Shown: positions 18,147-27,866, counted from the first letter of the stretch. The stretch is DNA of 64,000 bases from Mesorhizobium sp. M1D.F.Ca.ET.043.01.1.1 (GCF_003952385.1 NZ_CP034444.1:1674001-1738000), one strand, 5' to 3'. Notes: generated from the letters alone by a model not told the origin. A program made the numbers and translations.

Positions 18147-19871
18147 TCAGAAGCGAATTGCGCTGGTCAGCCAGAATTGATTGTTGTTGGAATGCCCGTC
18201 GGCATTGTCGCCGGTGGCAGCGTCGCGACCGGGATTGCTGCCGAGCGTGTGTGCCCAAGAGACGGCGAAGTTCAGGTTCTCGCGCGTCCAGCGGGCCGAC
18301 AGTCCCGCGCCGGCAAGGCCATAGTCGTTGCAGCCGCAGGCGTTGAGCTGCGGGATGCCGTTCTGGTTCTTGTTGACCCAGACATGCCCCGCATCGAGGA
18401 AGCCGGCCAGTTGCAGGTTGCCGAATTCGGCGGGGACGGGTGCGTCATAACGCAGCTCAAACGTGCCTAGCAGGCCCAAATCGCCTTGCCCCTCGCTCAC
18501 GGGATAACCACGCACGCCGTAGGGGCCCCCAAGCGCGAAGTCCTCGGACGAATCGAGGTTCCTGTCCGCCCACTGACCGTAAACCCGACCGAACAGCGAG
18601 AAATCACGCGGCAGGTCCTGAAGTCGTGCCAGGCTGACATTGAGACGATGGAAGTTGCCTTGCGTCTGGAGCCCCGCCTGATCGGCGGCCAAGGCCGACG
18701 GTTCACGCGACAGATCGAGGTCGCCATAGGTCCACCCCAGGGACCAACTTGTTAGACCTCCGCCGAAAACCACATCGCGCATATCACCGGAAAGCGTCAG
18801 GGTCCCCGAGAGCGACCGCTTGTCCTGCAGGTGCCCGGCCAGGCTGTCGTCGACGAGGGCCTTCCAGTTCAGGGCTACCCCGATGAGCACATTCGCGTCG
18901 CGCGAACGCATAAGACTATAGTCGAGCCCGCCACTGAGGAAATGAGCATAGCCATCCAGTTCCAGTGCCTTACCGACGTCGTCGATATTGCGATAGTGAA
19001 GGTAGCTGTAGGTGGCGTTGGCTGTCAGGCCGCACGCGCAAAGCGGCGCACTTGCAGAGAAGGAGCCGAATTGCTCCCCGTCGGAGAGGTTGCCGGAAAG
19101 GCTGGTGAGGTCGCCATAGCCGGTAACGTCTGTCATCGTGGCCTGGGCATTGGCTCGTGCCCGGCCTGTCGAAGAGCTGCCGAAATTGTCGCCCCAGACC
19201 GACGCCGAGAAAACCGGCTCCTGTTCAACTCCGACAATCAGGCTGGAGGTGTTCGGAGCTTGACCCGGCGCAAGCCGCGCCCTGGCCGAAACACCGGGAA
19301 GATCGTTCATGCGCAGCAGCGCTGCTTCCAGGTCCTGCTTGGTAACCGCATCGGCCCGGATGTGGCGCTGGCCTATGTCTCTCAAGAGTGTTTCCCGGAC
19401 ACGAACGCCATCGCGCCGCTCGAACTCCATCTTCTCGAGCGTTCCTTCCACGATCTTGATGGTGATGATGCCCTCAGTCACGTCCTGCGGTGGCAGGATC
19501 GCGCGGGCAAGCAAGCGGCCTTGCGCCTGCAACTGCGCCGTCACCTCATCCGCCAGCGCGTAGGGGCCCCTGATGCCTAGCCGCTTGCCTGTGGCCGATG
19601 CTGTCAGCCGTTCGCGTTCGCTTGCCGACAGCAGCTCCACCCTACCGACAAAGCGCAGGTCCTTGACGAGTATGACTTCCCCCCGTTCGGGGGGGTGTGT
19701 GGGGGGCTGACGTTGCTGATCCTCGCCCATATCCGGCGGGCGTTCAAGCCGCCGCAACTCCTGTTGCCGCTGCTGCTCGCGCAGCAATGAGCCCGCATCC
19801 TGCGCGAGTGCGGGCGGCATCAATACACCGCTCAACAAAACGCCCCAAAAGAGAGATTTGTCCCACGTCAC
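18147..19871 (-). CDS. TpsB outer-membrane transporter (ShlB/FhaC family)
   Basis: 574 residues. Signal peptide residues 1-23 (cleavage after ALAQ), a Gln/Arg-rich linker, a POTRA region near 70-150 (RLGIRGPYALADEVTAQLQAQGRLLA), and a 16-strand type beta-barrel that contains GPYGVRGYPVSEGQGD near residue 445 (family loop motif VRGY) and ends in a terminal Phe. It threads the TpsA protein encoded just downstream across the outer membrane. The transporter-first order with 10-base spacing is the usual two-partner operon. Confidence 0.95.
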   Translation of the reverse strand: MTWDKSLFWGVLLSGVLMPPALAQDAGSLLREQQRQQELRRLERPPDMGEDQQRQPPTHPPERGEVILVKDLRFVGRVELLSASERERLTASATGKRLGIRGPYALADEVTAQLQAQGRLLARAILPPQDVTEGIITIKIVEGTLEKMEFERRDGVRVRETLLRDIGQRHIRADAVTKQDLEAALLRMNDLPGVSARARLAPGQAPNTSSLIVGVEQEPVFSASVWGDNFGSSSTGRARANAQATMTDVTGYGDLTSLSGNLSDGEQFGSFSASAPLCACGLTANATYSYLHYRNIDDVGKALELDGYAHFLSGGLDYSLMRSRDANVLIGVALNWKALVDDSLAGHLQDKRSLSGTLTLSGDMRDVVFGGGLTSWSLGWTYGDLDLSREPSALAADQAGLQTQGNFHRLNVSLARLQDLPRDFSLFGRVYGQWADRNLDSSEDFALGGPYGVRGYPVSEGQGDLGLLGTFELRYDAPVPAEFGNLQLAGFLDAGHVWVNKNQNGIPQLNACGCNDYGLAGAGLSARWTRENLNFAVSWAHTLGSNPGRDAATGDNADGHSNNNQFWLTSAIRF

Positions 19872-21093
19872 CGTCTCACTCCGGGACCAAAGACCGGGCG
19901 ACGTTCATGCATTGCCGTGCGATGCGGAACCGGCCGTCCTGCGTCGCATAATCCTCGCAGAAACTGAACGCTAGCCGCCTTACATAAACTCGCCGAATTG
20001 CATCCCTGTGGCGCAGATAGCCGGCGCAATTCTATTTTAGATTCTTGGAATATAGTAAAGTTAGAGCAAACCCCAGGCAGTGACTGCCAAATCGACATCA
20101 CGTTTCTTCCCCGCATCAATACCGCAAATACAGCTACGCGGATTCGTGATGTCAAGAGGGGATTTTTTCGGAAATAGTAACGGCGTCCTTGGTCGAAAGG
20201 TTTTTATGTCGATATACGAGGTTATCGCTGAAATTATCCTTTCATCTTGAGTCTTTCGCCCTTAACCGCCTCCAAGCGATAACTTTAGACAATCGTTTTT
20301 TAGAAAGAATGCATATCTTGCAGGTGACTCGAATCAGGCAAGCTATCGCTCCGAAGGCACAGGAAACGCCCGCTTGGACTCCTGCCCTCCCAGGATAGGA
20401 AATTGGCTAGCGCTGACTAATATTTTCTTGGAGTGAAGATGTACGCATCGCGCTGTCCTAATATGCGAATTCCGTCCTGGGCCCGTCAGGCGGTCCGCCA
20501 TTGCCAATCTGTGCGCATCGATAGTTGCCGATTGTCCATGAATGGATTTATTTTTGTTTTCAGTTGGTTGCGGCGTATGTTCGCGTAGTTTCGACGGCGT
20601 CCAGGTAGGACTGAATCACTCCCACTCAATTGTCTTTATCCCAGCTAGGTAATTGATCTAGCTTGGTTTTTCTTTCTTGCTGCGCCGAAAGCTGACCCCT
20701 GGCCCGTCAAAAACCTACGGTACTGATTTTAAAGGGAAATTTTTGGCGAAAAAATTTTTGAGATTTCGTGAACTATCGAGATCAATCGGCCTTTTGACCT
20801 TCCCACTGCACCGGAAAGTAGGCACACACTCCCCTCAAAAAGTACCGCCAGGGTGCCAAGCCGGCCACAACCTAACGCGATGCTTGAGCCCTCGCAAACT
20901 CGATCATTAGACGGCCGAAAAGGGGCCGGAAGCTGACGGGCTGCTTCGAGGCACGAATTAGCTACAGAGCAGACCTTCAGGCACCCTGCGTGCATCATCT
21001 TGAAGTAAGCCGTTGCTGTCGCTGGTTTTCCGGCGCGACGGCTTTTCGGAATAGCGGCAATGGACAGCGCACTGGCAAACGCCGGAATAGGAC
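19872..21093. other. Long AT-richer intergenic region
   Basis: About 1.2 kb with lower G+C than its surroundings and no convincing gene. It should hold the promoter of the tpsB-tpsA operon at its left end. A 49-codon frame at 20439-20588 has a GGAG upstream but no recognisable content. The composition change suggests foreign or non-coding DNA. Confidence 0.6.
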
Positions 21094-21594
21094 TCAGCCA
21101 TCACGCCCCCTCATCGTCCATGAGGTGGTATCGTGATCGGGGTGCTGGTTGTTACTCTCCTTGATCGCCGCGGCCCAGTCGGCTCCGTTGTTTTCGGTCG
21201 CACCGGTATTTTCTATGCCCGTTATCGTATTGAACCATGCCACCATGTTCTCGGTGCAGGTATTGGCAAGCGGCGGGAAGGCGTTCGGATCGTCAAGCGA
21301 ACCAATCATCAGGTTGGTGCGACCGTTTTCGAGGTGGTGGAAGAACAATGGCGTGCCGCAATTGGCGCAGAAGCCGCGCTCGACAAGCTCCGAGCTCTTC
21401 CAGACGCTCGGCTTGCCGCGTGTCCAGGTGAGCGCCTCATCGGGCGCGGCGACGAGCGCGGCAAAGATGTTGCCCGAGGCTTTCTGGCACATGCGGCAAT
21501 GGCAGAGATGCGAGTTGGCGAGCATAGCGCTTGCGTGGTAGCGCACAGCACCGCACTGGCAGCCCCCGCTCATCTCCATCTCGATGCGTTTCAT
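21094..21594 (-). CDS. GFA-family zinc protein (formaldehyde-activating enzyme-like)
   Basis: 166 residues of the GFA/Mss4-like family. Zinc ligands are visible in GGCQCGAVRY, HCRMCQKASG and FCANCGTPLFF. Some members were described as S-(hydroxymethyl)glutathione synthase, which would help formaldehyde detoxification; most members are uncharacterised, so the reaction is uncertain. The ATG at 21594 follows GAAGGAG at a good distance. Its presence within 10 kb of a methylamine operon is suggestive only. Confidence 0.85.
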   Translation of the reverse strand: MKRIEMEMSGGCQCGAVRYHASAMLANSHLCHCRMCQKASGNIFAALVAAPDEALTWTRGKPSVWKSSELVERGFCANCGTPLFFHHLENGRTNLMIGSLDDPNAFPPLANTCTENMVAWFNTITGIENTGATENNGADWAAAIKESNNQHPDHDTTSWTMRGRDG

Positions 21595-21940
21595 TTTTTC
21601 TTCTCCTTCAAGAGGCGGGTTTGGGCCCAATTTCTTTTAGGTATCCGTCTTTGATAGTCCAGCCTCCCAAGAGCGGATCTAATTCTGGTGTTAGTGGGTG
21701 TGGTTTGTCAGCCCAAAAGAATGGACCCGATCACGCCTTCCCGACCATCTGGCAATAACTTCCGCTTCAACCGCCGGTTAAGCGGTGGCCGAAGCTCGCA
21801 GAGACTGTTCAGTGGGTCCGCAGCCGCGAAGTTCCGGTGCGGGAGCTGGCGAAGTCGTAAACGCTGTGTCGGCACCACCTTCCGGGAATGCCGATGATCT
21901 GTGAGCCTGCCGATTCTGCGTCGGAATCGGAGATCGGCTT
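21595..21940. other. Gap before the IS66 remnant, nothing recognised
   Basis: About 345 bases. No gene, tRNA or terminator seen. The segment may include the left end of the degraded IS66-type element, but I cannot define an inverted repeat. Confidence 0.5.
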
Positions 21941-22240
21941 GTGTCTGGACTTGACCTTACGCTTGACCCTGAGCGGCAGCCTCGTCGCTTCGAGGTGATC
22001 AACGGCGCCGGTGGTCGGCGGCGTTGGTCAATTGACGAGAAAGCGCGGATCGTTGCAGAGACCCTGGAGCCGAACGTGGTCATCTCGGAGGTCGCCCGCC
22101 GCCACGGGCTGCGACCGCAGCAAGTCTTCACCTGGCGACGGGAGGCTCGCAAGTCCGACGTGCTCACCAGGATCGTCAACCCGCCACCCCAACAGCCAGA
22201 TCGACGATCTCCTGCCCTGGGTCTACATTCCGCGGTAAGC
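21941..22240 (+). mobile_element. Collapsed IS66-family element (orfA start joined to tnpC end)
   Basis: The 5' part reads as the small IS66 orfA protein: RRRWSIDEKARIVAETLE and VARRHGLRPQQVFTWRREAR, the helix-turn-helix of that family. Straight after Arg-Lys the sequence reads SDVLTRIVN and, with a one-base shift, HPNSQIDDLLPWVYIPR, the C-terminus of the IS66 large transposase. So most of the element, including orfB and the catalytic part of tnpC, has been deleted. It is not expected to move. Confidence 0.75.
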
Positions 22241-22472
22241 GCTCACCTGATCGCCTTCTGCACGGCCTGAGCTGGGCGGTGGATCAACGGTCCGCCGATG
22301 GCTAGGCACATCGCCTTACTGTAAAGTGCACCCATACTCTGAAGTCTGACTCAAACTGGTCGTTAGCGGTCGAAACTTGACGCGTGCTTGCGAGCTGAAA
22401 GACGGCAAGCCGAGCTAACACCCATCCGAGCTTGCAGCGCCCGGCCGCATCAGATTTTGAGAAGAGGTTAGC

Positions 22473-23276
22473 ATGAATCGCATTCTCATCACCGGCGCGG
22501 CCGGGAAAATCGGAAGCATCTTGCGTGAGGGCTTGCGCGGACGATACGCGGTGCTGCGCCTTTCCGACATCGCGCCACTCGATCCGGCAAGCGCCGGCGA
22601 AGAGATCGTGCGCGCCGATCTCGCCGATCTCGCCGAGGTAGAAGGCGCCATGCGCGACGTCGATTGTGTTGTCCACCTCGGCGCGATCGTGGGCGAGGAA
22701 ACGTGGGATAAGGTCCTGCCCAACAACGTGGTCGGAACCTGGAATGTGTTCGAGGCGGCGCGGCGACAAGGCGTGCGTCGCGTCATCTATGCAAGCTCGC
22801 ACCACGCGGTCGGGTTCTATCGACGCGCCCGCTTTATCGACCAGACGGTCGTTCCGCGGCCGGACGGCCTCTATGGGGTGAGCAAGGTGTTCGGCGAGGC
22901 CGTCGGACGCCTGTTTGCTGACAAACACGGCATCTCGGTCGCCTGCCTGCGCATCGGCGCCGTTCGCGACAAGCCCGCTGATCGGCGTCTGCTCCATGTC
23001 TGGCTTAGCCCGCGCGACGCAGTGCAGTTAGTCGGATGCTGCATCGATGCTCCCGACTATCACTTCATTGTCGTCTACGGCGTCTCCAACAACAGGCGCA
23101 ACCGCTACCGCAATGCAGGCATCGAGTTCCTCAGCTATCGGCCGCAGGACGACTCGGAGGACCATGCGGCCGACATCTTGCGCACTCCGGACTCTGAGGA
23201 TCCGATCTCGCGGCAATTCCACGGCGGCCCCTACACGCAGATGGGGTTCGACGGTGACCTTGCGCGGATTGAGTAG
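22473..23276 (+). CDS. NAD-dependent epimerase/dehydratase, uronate dehydrogenase-like
   Basis: 267-residue extended short-chain dehydrogenase. NAD site ITGAAGKIG at residues 6-14, DIAPLD acidic strand end, active-site YGVSK with the serine motif ASSHHAVG upstream. Length and motifs match bacterial uronate dehydrogenases (galacturonate/glucuronate to aldarate), whose family also has VHLGAI and VACLRIG. GAAGAGG precedes the ATG. It stands alone, flanked by the IS66 remnant and degraded sequence, so no pathway context is available. Confidence 0.85.
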   Translation: MNRILITGAAGKIGSILREGLRGRYAVLRLSDIAPLDPASAGEEIVRADLADLAEVEGAMRDVDCVVHLGAIVGEETWDKVLPNNVVGTWNVFEAARRQGVRRVIYASSHHAVGFYRRARFIDQTVVPRPDGLYGVSKVFGEAVGRLFADKHGISVACLRIGAVRDKPADRRLLHVWLSPRDAVQLVGCCIDAPDYHFIVVYGVSNNRRNRYRNAGIEFLSYRPQDDSEDHAADILRTPDSEDPISRQFHGGPYTQMGFDGDLARIE

Positions 23277-23652
23277 CGCGTTCTCGCGTCGCTCGAATTG
23301 ATAAGAGCGACTGACCGCGCCACCGAGCTCAAGGCCGTGGCCTGAGAACACCGCTTACACGAAGTCCGCTTTTGGAAGTTGATCAACGTGGCTTTGACGT
23401 CCGATATTGGGCGCGTTGCTGACTGGCAGTTTCGGGGCCGAATGCTGGCGGTCGGCTTTCGGCATCCGAGCAGGGAAAGCGTCCCTTCCGGTTTACGACC
23501 AGTACAGCCAGCCTGCCCGCATCATCTAGTCAGGTTGGCGGCGCGCTGTGACGGCCACGCATCCTGACATGAATGTGCGAATCTTCGTGGTACGGTGCGG
23601 TGGTTTCTGCGACACCCGATTTGCCTGCCAGAAATTGAAGAGGAGAGTTCAC
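23277..23652. other. Non-coding stretch, nothing recognised
   Basis: About 375 bases downstream of the dehydrogenase. No reading frame with protein-like content and no structural RNA seen. Confidence 0.5.
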
Positions 23653-24037
23653 ACGTCCAGGATCAATCGCCGTGCGCTGCTCTTTCACTCCAGCAGCGGT
23701 GTTGTCGCCTCGACGGTTGCGGCAGCGGCTCTCGCCACAGAGCTGCCAAGCCGAGACCAAGAGCCATTCCGAACTGCGCGCACTGATTGAGGCGCACATG
23801 ACAGCATACGCGGAGTTTGGCAAGGCCGTACACGAAAGGGGCGGAAGCATCCGCGACTACGACAGAGCCAGCCGAGCAGAGGAAAAGGCGCTGCTGGCCA
23901 TCTGCGCGTACTCTGCCGTCAGGGAGGGCGATCGCTGGGCCAAGGCGCGATACCTATTGGAGATCGAGGCGCGCGGCGAACTCGACCTGGCAGAGCATAT
24001 GCAGGCCCTTCTCCGCTCAACCATGTGGAAGGGATGA
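23653..24037 (+). pseudogene. Broken gene for a small exported protein, unknown function
   Basis: A ribosome-site-like GAAGAGGAG is followed at 23653 by ACG where ATG would be expected, then SRINRRALLF and VASTVAAAALATELP, a Tat-like signal. Near 23760 the frame must shift by one base to continue as KSHSELRALIEAHMTAYAEFGKAVHE to the TGA at 24037. The second half is clearly protein-like (helical, charged). I recall comparable small proteins in mesorhizobia but know no function. Lost start plus frameshift indicate a dead gene. Confidence 0.55.
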
Positions 24038-24251
24038 GACTGACCCCGGTGCAGCCGGTCAGCCTCATCAGATTACCCGAAGCTCGCCGGCTGCGTCCTT
24101 CCGGGAACGGGGTGGAAAGCTGACGTTTGTGAGCCCGACCGCCTTGCGCCAGCTGTCCTTGACCACATCAGGCGGAGCTCATTGAGACTCCGCAAGCTAA
24201 TGTTTCGGTTTCTGCGGGTACTTGGTTAGCGCCAAGGGTAGCGCTGTAAAC

Positions 24252-24452
24252 CTACTCTGCCGCTAGTTTGACACCTGACCGGTTAGCAAGCAGAACTGCA
24301 ATTTCGTCAACAGCCTGCGTCGCCCGCATCAGGATCAGTTCGGACCGGAGAACGCCCTCGGTGAAGTCCTTGTCGGTCGCGTATACGGCAGTAGGCAGCG
24401 CGAAAGCCTCGAAGAAACCGAACAACGGCCTGAGCTGATGCTCGACATGGAG
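24252..24452 (-). pseudogene. 3' fragment of an NADPH-dependent FMN reductase gene
   Basis: Reading leftward to the TAG at 24252 gives EHQLRPLFGFFEAFALPTAVYA, then DFTEGVLRSELILMRATQAVDEIAVLLANRSG. This matches the C-terminal part of MsuE/SsuE-type flavin reductases. The 5' two thirds are missing, and the break coincides with the CHAD fragment on the other strand. Confidence 0.65.
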
Positions 24453-24637
24453 GACCTGCAGGATCAGCTCGGCAGTCTCAACGATCTCGTCACCGCCCCC
24501 GATATGTTGGCGGCGCGGAACTTTCGGACGTGGCTGGTGCGGGGGACCTCTACAGCGCCGAGGACAAGTCCAAACTTCTCAAGGACGCCGCGGAAGCACA
24601 CGACGCCCTTGTCGACACGAGGCGCTTCTGGCGTTGA
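24438..24637 (+). pseudogene. 3' fragment of a CHAD-domain protein gene, frameshifted
   Basis: LDMEDLQDQLGSLNDLVTA is the conserved helix of CHAD (conserved histidine alpha-helical) domains; after a one-base shift near 24540 the sequence reads DLYSAEDKSKLLKDAAEAHD then ALVDTRRFWR to a stop, the usual CHAD C-terminus. CHAD proteins bind polyphosphate. Only the last ~65 codons remain. Confidence 0.6.
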
Positions 24638-24683
24638 GGCATGCAGAAGGTGCGACGAAGCTCCAGCACCGCATGTCCTGCGA

Positions 24684-26105
24684 TCAACGTCTCAGCCGCC
24701 ATTCACCCTCGGCAAGCATCCTCACGAAAGCGCAGCCGCTCTTACCACCGGCTTTCGCTTCGGCGTCGGCAACGCAACAGGCGTCGACTTCTTTCGGCAC
24801 CAGGCCGCCACAACAGCCTTTCGAGGCGGCCGAGATCGAAGAGATGGATCTCGTAGTTGTGCAGACCCGGTGGTCTCGGGCGGCGCCAGATGCACCGCAT
24901 CGGCGGATGCCAGATCACCGGCAATTGCCGCAGCCACCGAGCGCACCTGTTCATAGCCGGTCAACAGCAGAAAGGTTGGCGCCCTGCCAAAGCTCTTGAT
25001 ACCGACGGTATAGAAGTCGGGCTCGGGGTGGCTGAGTTCACGGTGACCGTGCGGCGGAACATCGCCGCAAGAGTGCTCGTTTGGGTCGATAAGCGGCCCC
25101 AGCGCCTTGACGCCTTCGAGGCACGGATCAAGGTGAAGCCGAAGTTCTCTCGTAATCGACAGGTCCGGACGCTGACCGGTCGCGGCGACGATCCTGTCGA
25201 CGGGACCAACCGTTCGCTTGCCATCCCCCGATAAGCCTTCCACCACCAGGCGACCGTCGACTTCGCGAATTGCCGTTGTTGCAAAGCCGGTGATTAGCTG
25301 GACGCGGCCGCCCTCAACGAGATCTCTGGCATCCGATCCGAGCTCGCCACGAGCCGGCAAGGCATCAAGGTCGCCGCCACCGTAGATGCGGACAAGGTCG
25401 GTGCCACGCGTCAGCCATATCGCCGAAGTCCATGGTTCTGTCTTGGCAAGCTCGGCCAACTCCAGAAGAGCGTTAGCGGCCGAGTGACCGGAACCCGCCA
25501 CCAGCGTCATGCGGCCTGCATAGAGATGGCGGTCCTTACCCAGAACGTCCGGTATGCCATAGGCAATCCGGCTGCCGAGTTCCGCTTCGCCTTCGGCCGG
25601 TATGCCGCCCGCACCGAGGGGGTTTGGTGTTTGCCAGGTGCCTGACGCATCGATCACCGCACGGGCGCTGTTACGGCGTCTACCGTCAGCGGCGTCTACC
25701 AGAAGCATGAATGGCTTGTCTTCCCGGCCCTTGCTTAGGACCTTGTCGGCTCCCCATCGCGAGATCGCGACGACGCGCGTTGGTTTCGATAGACGGTGCC
25801 AGTTCGGGAAGACTGGCAAGCGGCGCTACATATCGGCCGACGATTTCAACGCCCGTTGGAAATGCCTCTGCTACTGGCATTCGCCATCCATGGCTCTCAA
25901 GAAGCTTTCGGGCGGCTGTGTCGACGCAATACCGCCAGGGGGTGAACACCCTGACGTGACCCCAATCGCGAAGGTTCGTCCCGACCTGGGCGCCAGCCTC
26001 GTAGAGCTTTACGGGGATTCCGCGGCTGACAAGGTGCGCCGCTGCGGCCAGGCCGACCGGCCCACCGCCTATTACGGCAACCGGAAGATTTCCAAGGTTC
26101 GTCAT
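24684..26105 (-). pseudogene. ArsR-linked FAD monooxygenase-like gene with two frameshifts
   Basis: The N-terminal part from ATG 26105 has the FAD site VIGGGPVGLAAAAHL and runs to about 25775, where a one-base shift is needed to go from SIETNAR to VVAISRWGADKV. The middle holds a second nucleotide site VAGSGHSAANAL and IVAATGQRPDL. A second shift near 24868 leads into a Cys-rich tail, KGCCGGLVPKEVDACCVADA to KSGC, ending at 24684. The fold is that of flavin-containing monooxygenases such as ArsO, and the Cys-rich tail plus the ArsR gene 52 bases upstream suggest metal(loid) handling. Both breaks are single-base, so sequencing error is possible. Confidence 0.75.
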
Positions 26106-26157
26106 TTTCCACCTTCCATGCCTCCAGAATTATCGAAATAATGGACAGAAGGAGAAG

Positions 26158-26496
26158 CTAAGCTACACCCTCCGCCTCCGTCGAAGCGCAGACGGCATCC
26201 GCGCAGCACTCGTCCGCTAGGAAGCCGATCAGGCCATTGATCACGGGATAGTTGGCGCGACAGATAAGTGTCGTTGCCTGCCGTTCCTGGGTCACCAATC
26301 CGGTCAGCACCAGGCGATGCAAATGATGCGAGAGCGTCGAAGCGGCAATACCCAGCGTCTCTTGAAGACTTCCCACCGGCCTACCCGCCTCGCCGGTTCG
26401 GACGAGCAAGCGATAGAGCTTGAGCCTCGTCGGATTTCCAAGCGCTTCGAGTTGTTTTGCTGCTTGTTCGAGTTTCATGGAAATAGGCATAGGCAT
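26158..26496 (-). CDS. ArsR-family winged-helix repressor
   Basis: 112 residues. Winged helix from residue 10 (AKQLEALGNPTRLKLYRLLV, recognition helix ASTLSHHLHRLVLTGLV). It ends with DECCADAVC, Cys residues placed for metal(loid) sensing at the C-terminus, and one Cys (LICRANY) before. It lies just upstream of the flavoprotein gene on the same strand, presumably regulating it. Arsenic is a guess from family and partner; start could be any of three nearby ATGs (26496, 26490, 26478). Confidence 0.88.
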   Translation of the reverse strand: MPMPISMKLEQAAKQLEALGNPTRLKLYRLLVRTGEAGRPVGSLQETLGIAASTLSHHLHRLVLTGLVTQERQATTLICRANYPVINGLIGFLADECCADAVCASTEAEGVA

Positions 26497-26646
26497 TTAC
26501 CGGCCAAGCCGTCAAGGCAATTTCGAATATTGTGGAAATATGGGCAGCGAATTCGCCTACAGTCAACGTATGGCAGGTCGAACGTGATATAGATGCTCTG
26601 AAGATGGAGGCATGTCGCCGATCCCGGGCATGGGTTCTGGCGGCGA

Positions 26647-27213
26647 GTGAGCATGGCAAGCGAAGGCGAAACCATTGTCCTGGGCATTCCCATTCCGTCC
26701 AGCGATCCGGTGTTTCTCGCTGTCGTGGGCGTCCATGTCCTCTTCGGGCTTGCCGCCGTGATCACCGGGGCTGGCGCGATGCTCGCTCAAAAGGGACGCG
26801 GACGGCATTCCACGTTCGGAATCCTCTACTTCTGGTGCCTGTTGGGCGTGTTCGTCACCATGAGCGTCCTATCGCTCATGCGCTGGGCGGAAAGCTCCCA
26901 CCTGTTCACGTTAGGGAGTATTTCCTTCGTATCCGCCTGTTTCGGACGCACCGCCGCCCGGCGACGCTGGCGTCAGTGGCCCAGGCTGCACCTCACCGGC
27001 ATGGGTCTGTCCTACATCGTGATGCTCACCGCATTTTACGTCGACAAAGGCAAGAACCTGCCGCTTTGGAAGGAGCTTCCGGCCATTGCATTTTGGATTC
27101 TGCCCGCCGCGTTCGGAATGCCGATAATCCTCCGCGCCTTATTTCGACACCCGGTGGTCCTGGACCTCGATCGCTCGCGAGCGGCAACCGACAGATGGGC
27201 AAATCCAGATTGA
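26647..27213 (+). CDS. DUF2306-like membrane protein
   Basis: 188 residues with four or five membrane segments (FLAVVGVHVLFGLAAVITGAG, FWCLLGVFVTMSVLSL, MGLSYIVMLTAFYVD, AIAFWILPAAFGMPIIL). The GRGRHSTFGILYFW loop after the first segment is typical of DUF2306-type proteins. Function unknown. Start is GTG 26647 or ATG 26653; no clear ribosome site. Divergent from the arsR gene, sharing a 150-base upstream region. Confidence 0.7.
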   Translation: MSMASEGETIVLGIPIPSSDPVFLAVVGVHVLFGLAAVITGAGAMLAQKGRGRHSTFGILYFWCLLGVFVTMSVLSLMRWAESSHLFTLGSISFVSACFGRTAARRRWRQWPRLHLTGMGLSYIVMLTAFYVDKGKNLPLWKELPAIAFWILPAAFGMPIILRALFRHPVVLDLDRSRAATDRWANPD

Positions 27214-27478
27214 GAGGCGAGCGCCTCCCGCAGGCTTCCAACTGCCTGCCCCCTCACCGGCCCTTACGAGCATACGCGAGAGGCCGAACGGCCGGAACAA
27301 GGGCAGCGCCCGCTGACTGCTGCAACAAATAGCCCCTCTGTCCAATCCTGCGTCAAGACCGCTTGCCAGTCCAGCACCGCCTGGGGGCTTGCGGTTGGCC
27401 AGCGCAAGGCTGAGGCCCCTGGGGCTGTTGCTGGCCACCGCGCGCTCGATGACGCACGCGACGAAGGCAGATATCACC

Positions 27479-27817
27479 TCATTCCCGGCTGGTTCCGTAC
27501 TGTAGCACCTGGACCTTCTCCAGAGTCACCAGACCGCTCGGCATGATGCCCTCCAGTGCCGGCAGAAAGGCGTTGATCTTTTCCTCGCTGTCGACGATCT
27601 CGACGACGAGAGGCAAATCCAGCGACAGCCTGAGGATCTTGGCAGTGTGCAGCCGGCTGGAATGGCCGAACCCCAGTCCGCCGCGCAGCACCGTCGCGCC
27701 GGCAAGGTGCATCTCGCGAGCCTTGAGAACGATCGACTCATAGAGGGGATGGTCGGGACCTCGGTCGTCTTCACCGATGAAGATGCGGAGAAGCACGGCT
27801 TGTCGTGGTATATGCAT
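27479..27817 (-). CDS. DUF190 (PII-like) protein
   Basis: 112 residues of DUF190, a family with a PII-like fold often found beside fluoride exporter genes (crcB). Motifs: LLRIFIGEDDR, PLYESIVLKAREMHLAGATVLRG and FGHSSRLH. The ATG at 27817 is nine bases after GGAGG and is preferred over ATG 27823. It is the last gene of the riboswitch-controlled operon, 50 bases after the MutS-like gene, which supports a role in fluoride stress, possibly as a regulator. Confidence 0.85.
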   Translation of the reverse strand: MHIPRQAVLLRIFIGEDDRGPDHPLYESIVLKAREMHLAGATVLRGGLGFGHSSRLHTAKILRLSLDLPLVVEIVDSEEKINAFLPALEGIMPSGLVTLEKVQVLQYGTSRE

Positions 27818-27866
27818 GGTCATATTCCTCCCAAGCGGGTGTGGCACGCGGCGTCATCGCTTCGGC

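Noticed and set aside
20439..20588. 49-codon frame with GGAG upstream in the AT-rich gap
   Set aside because: No family or composition signal beyond chance; kept only as a note.
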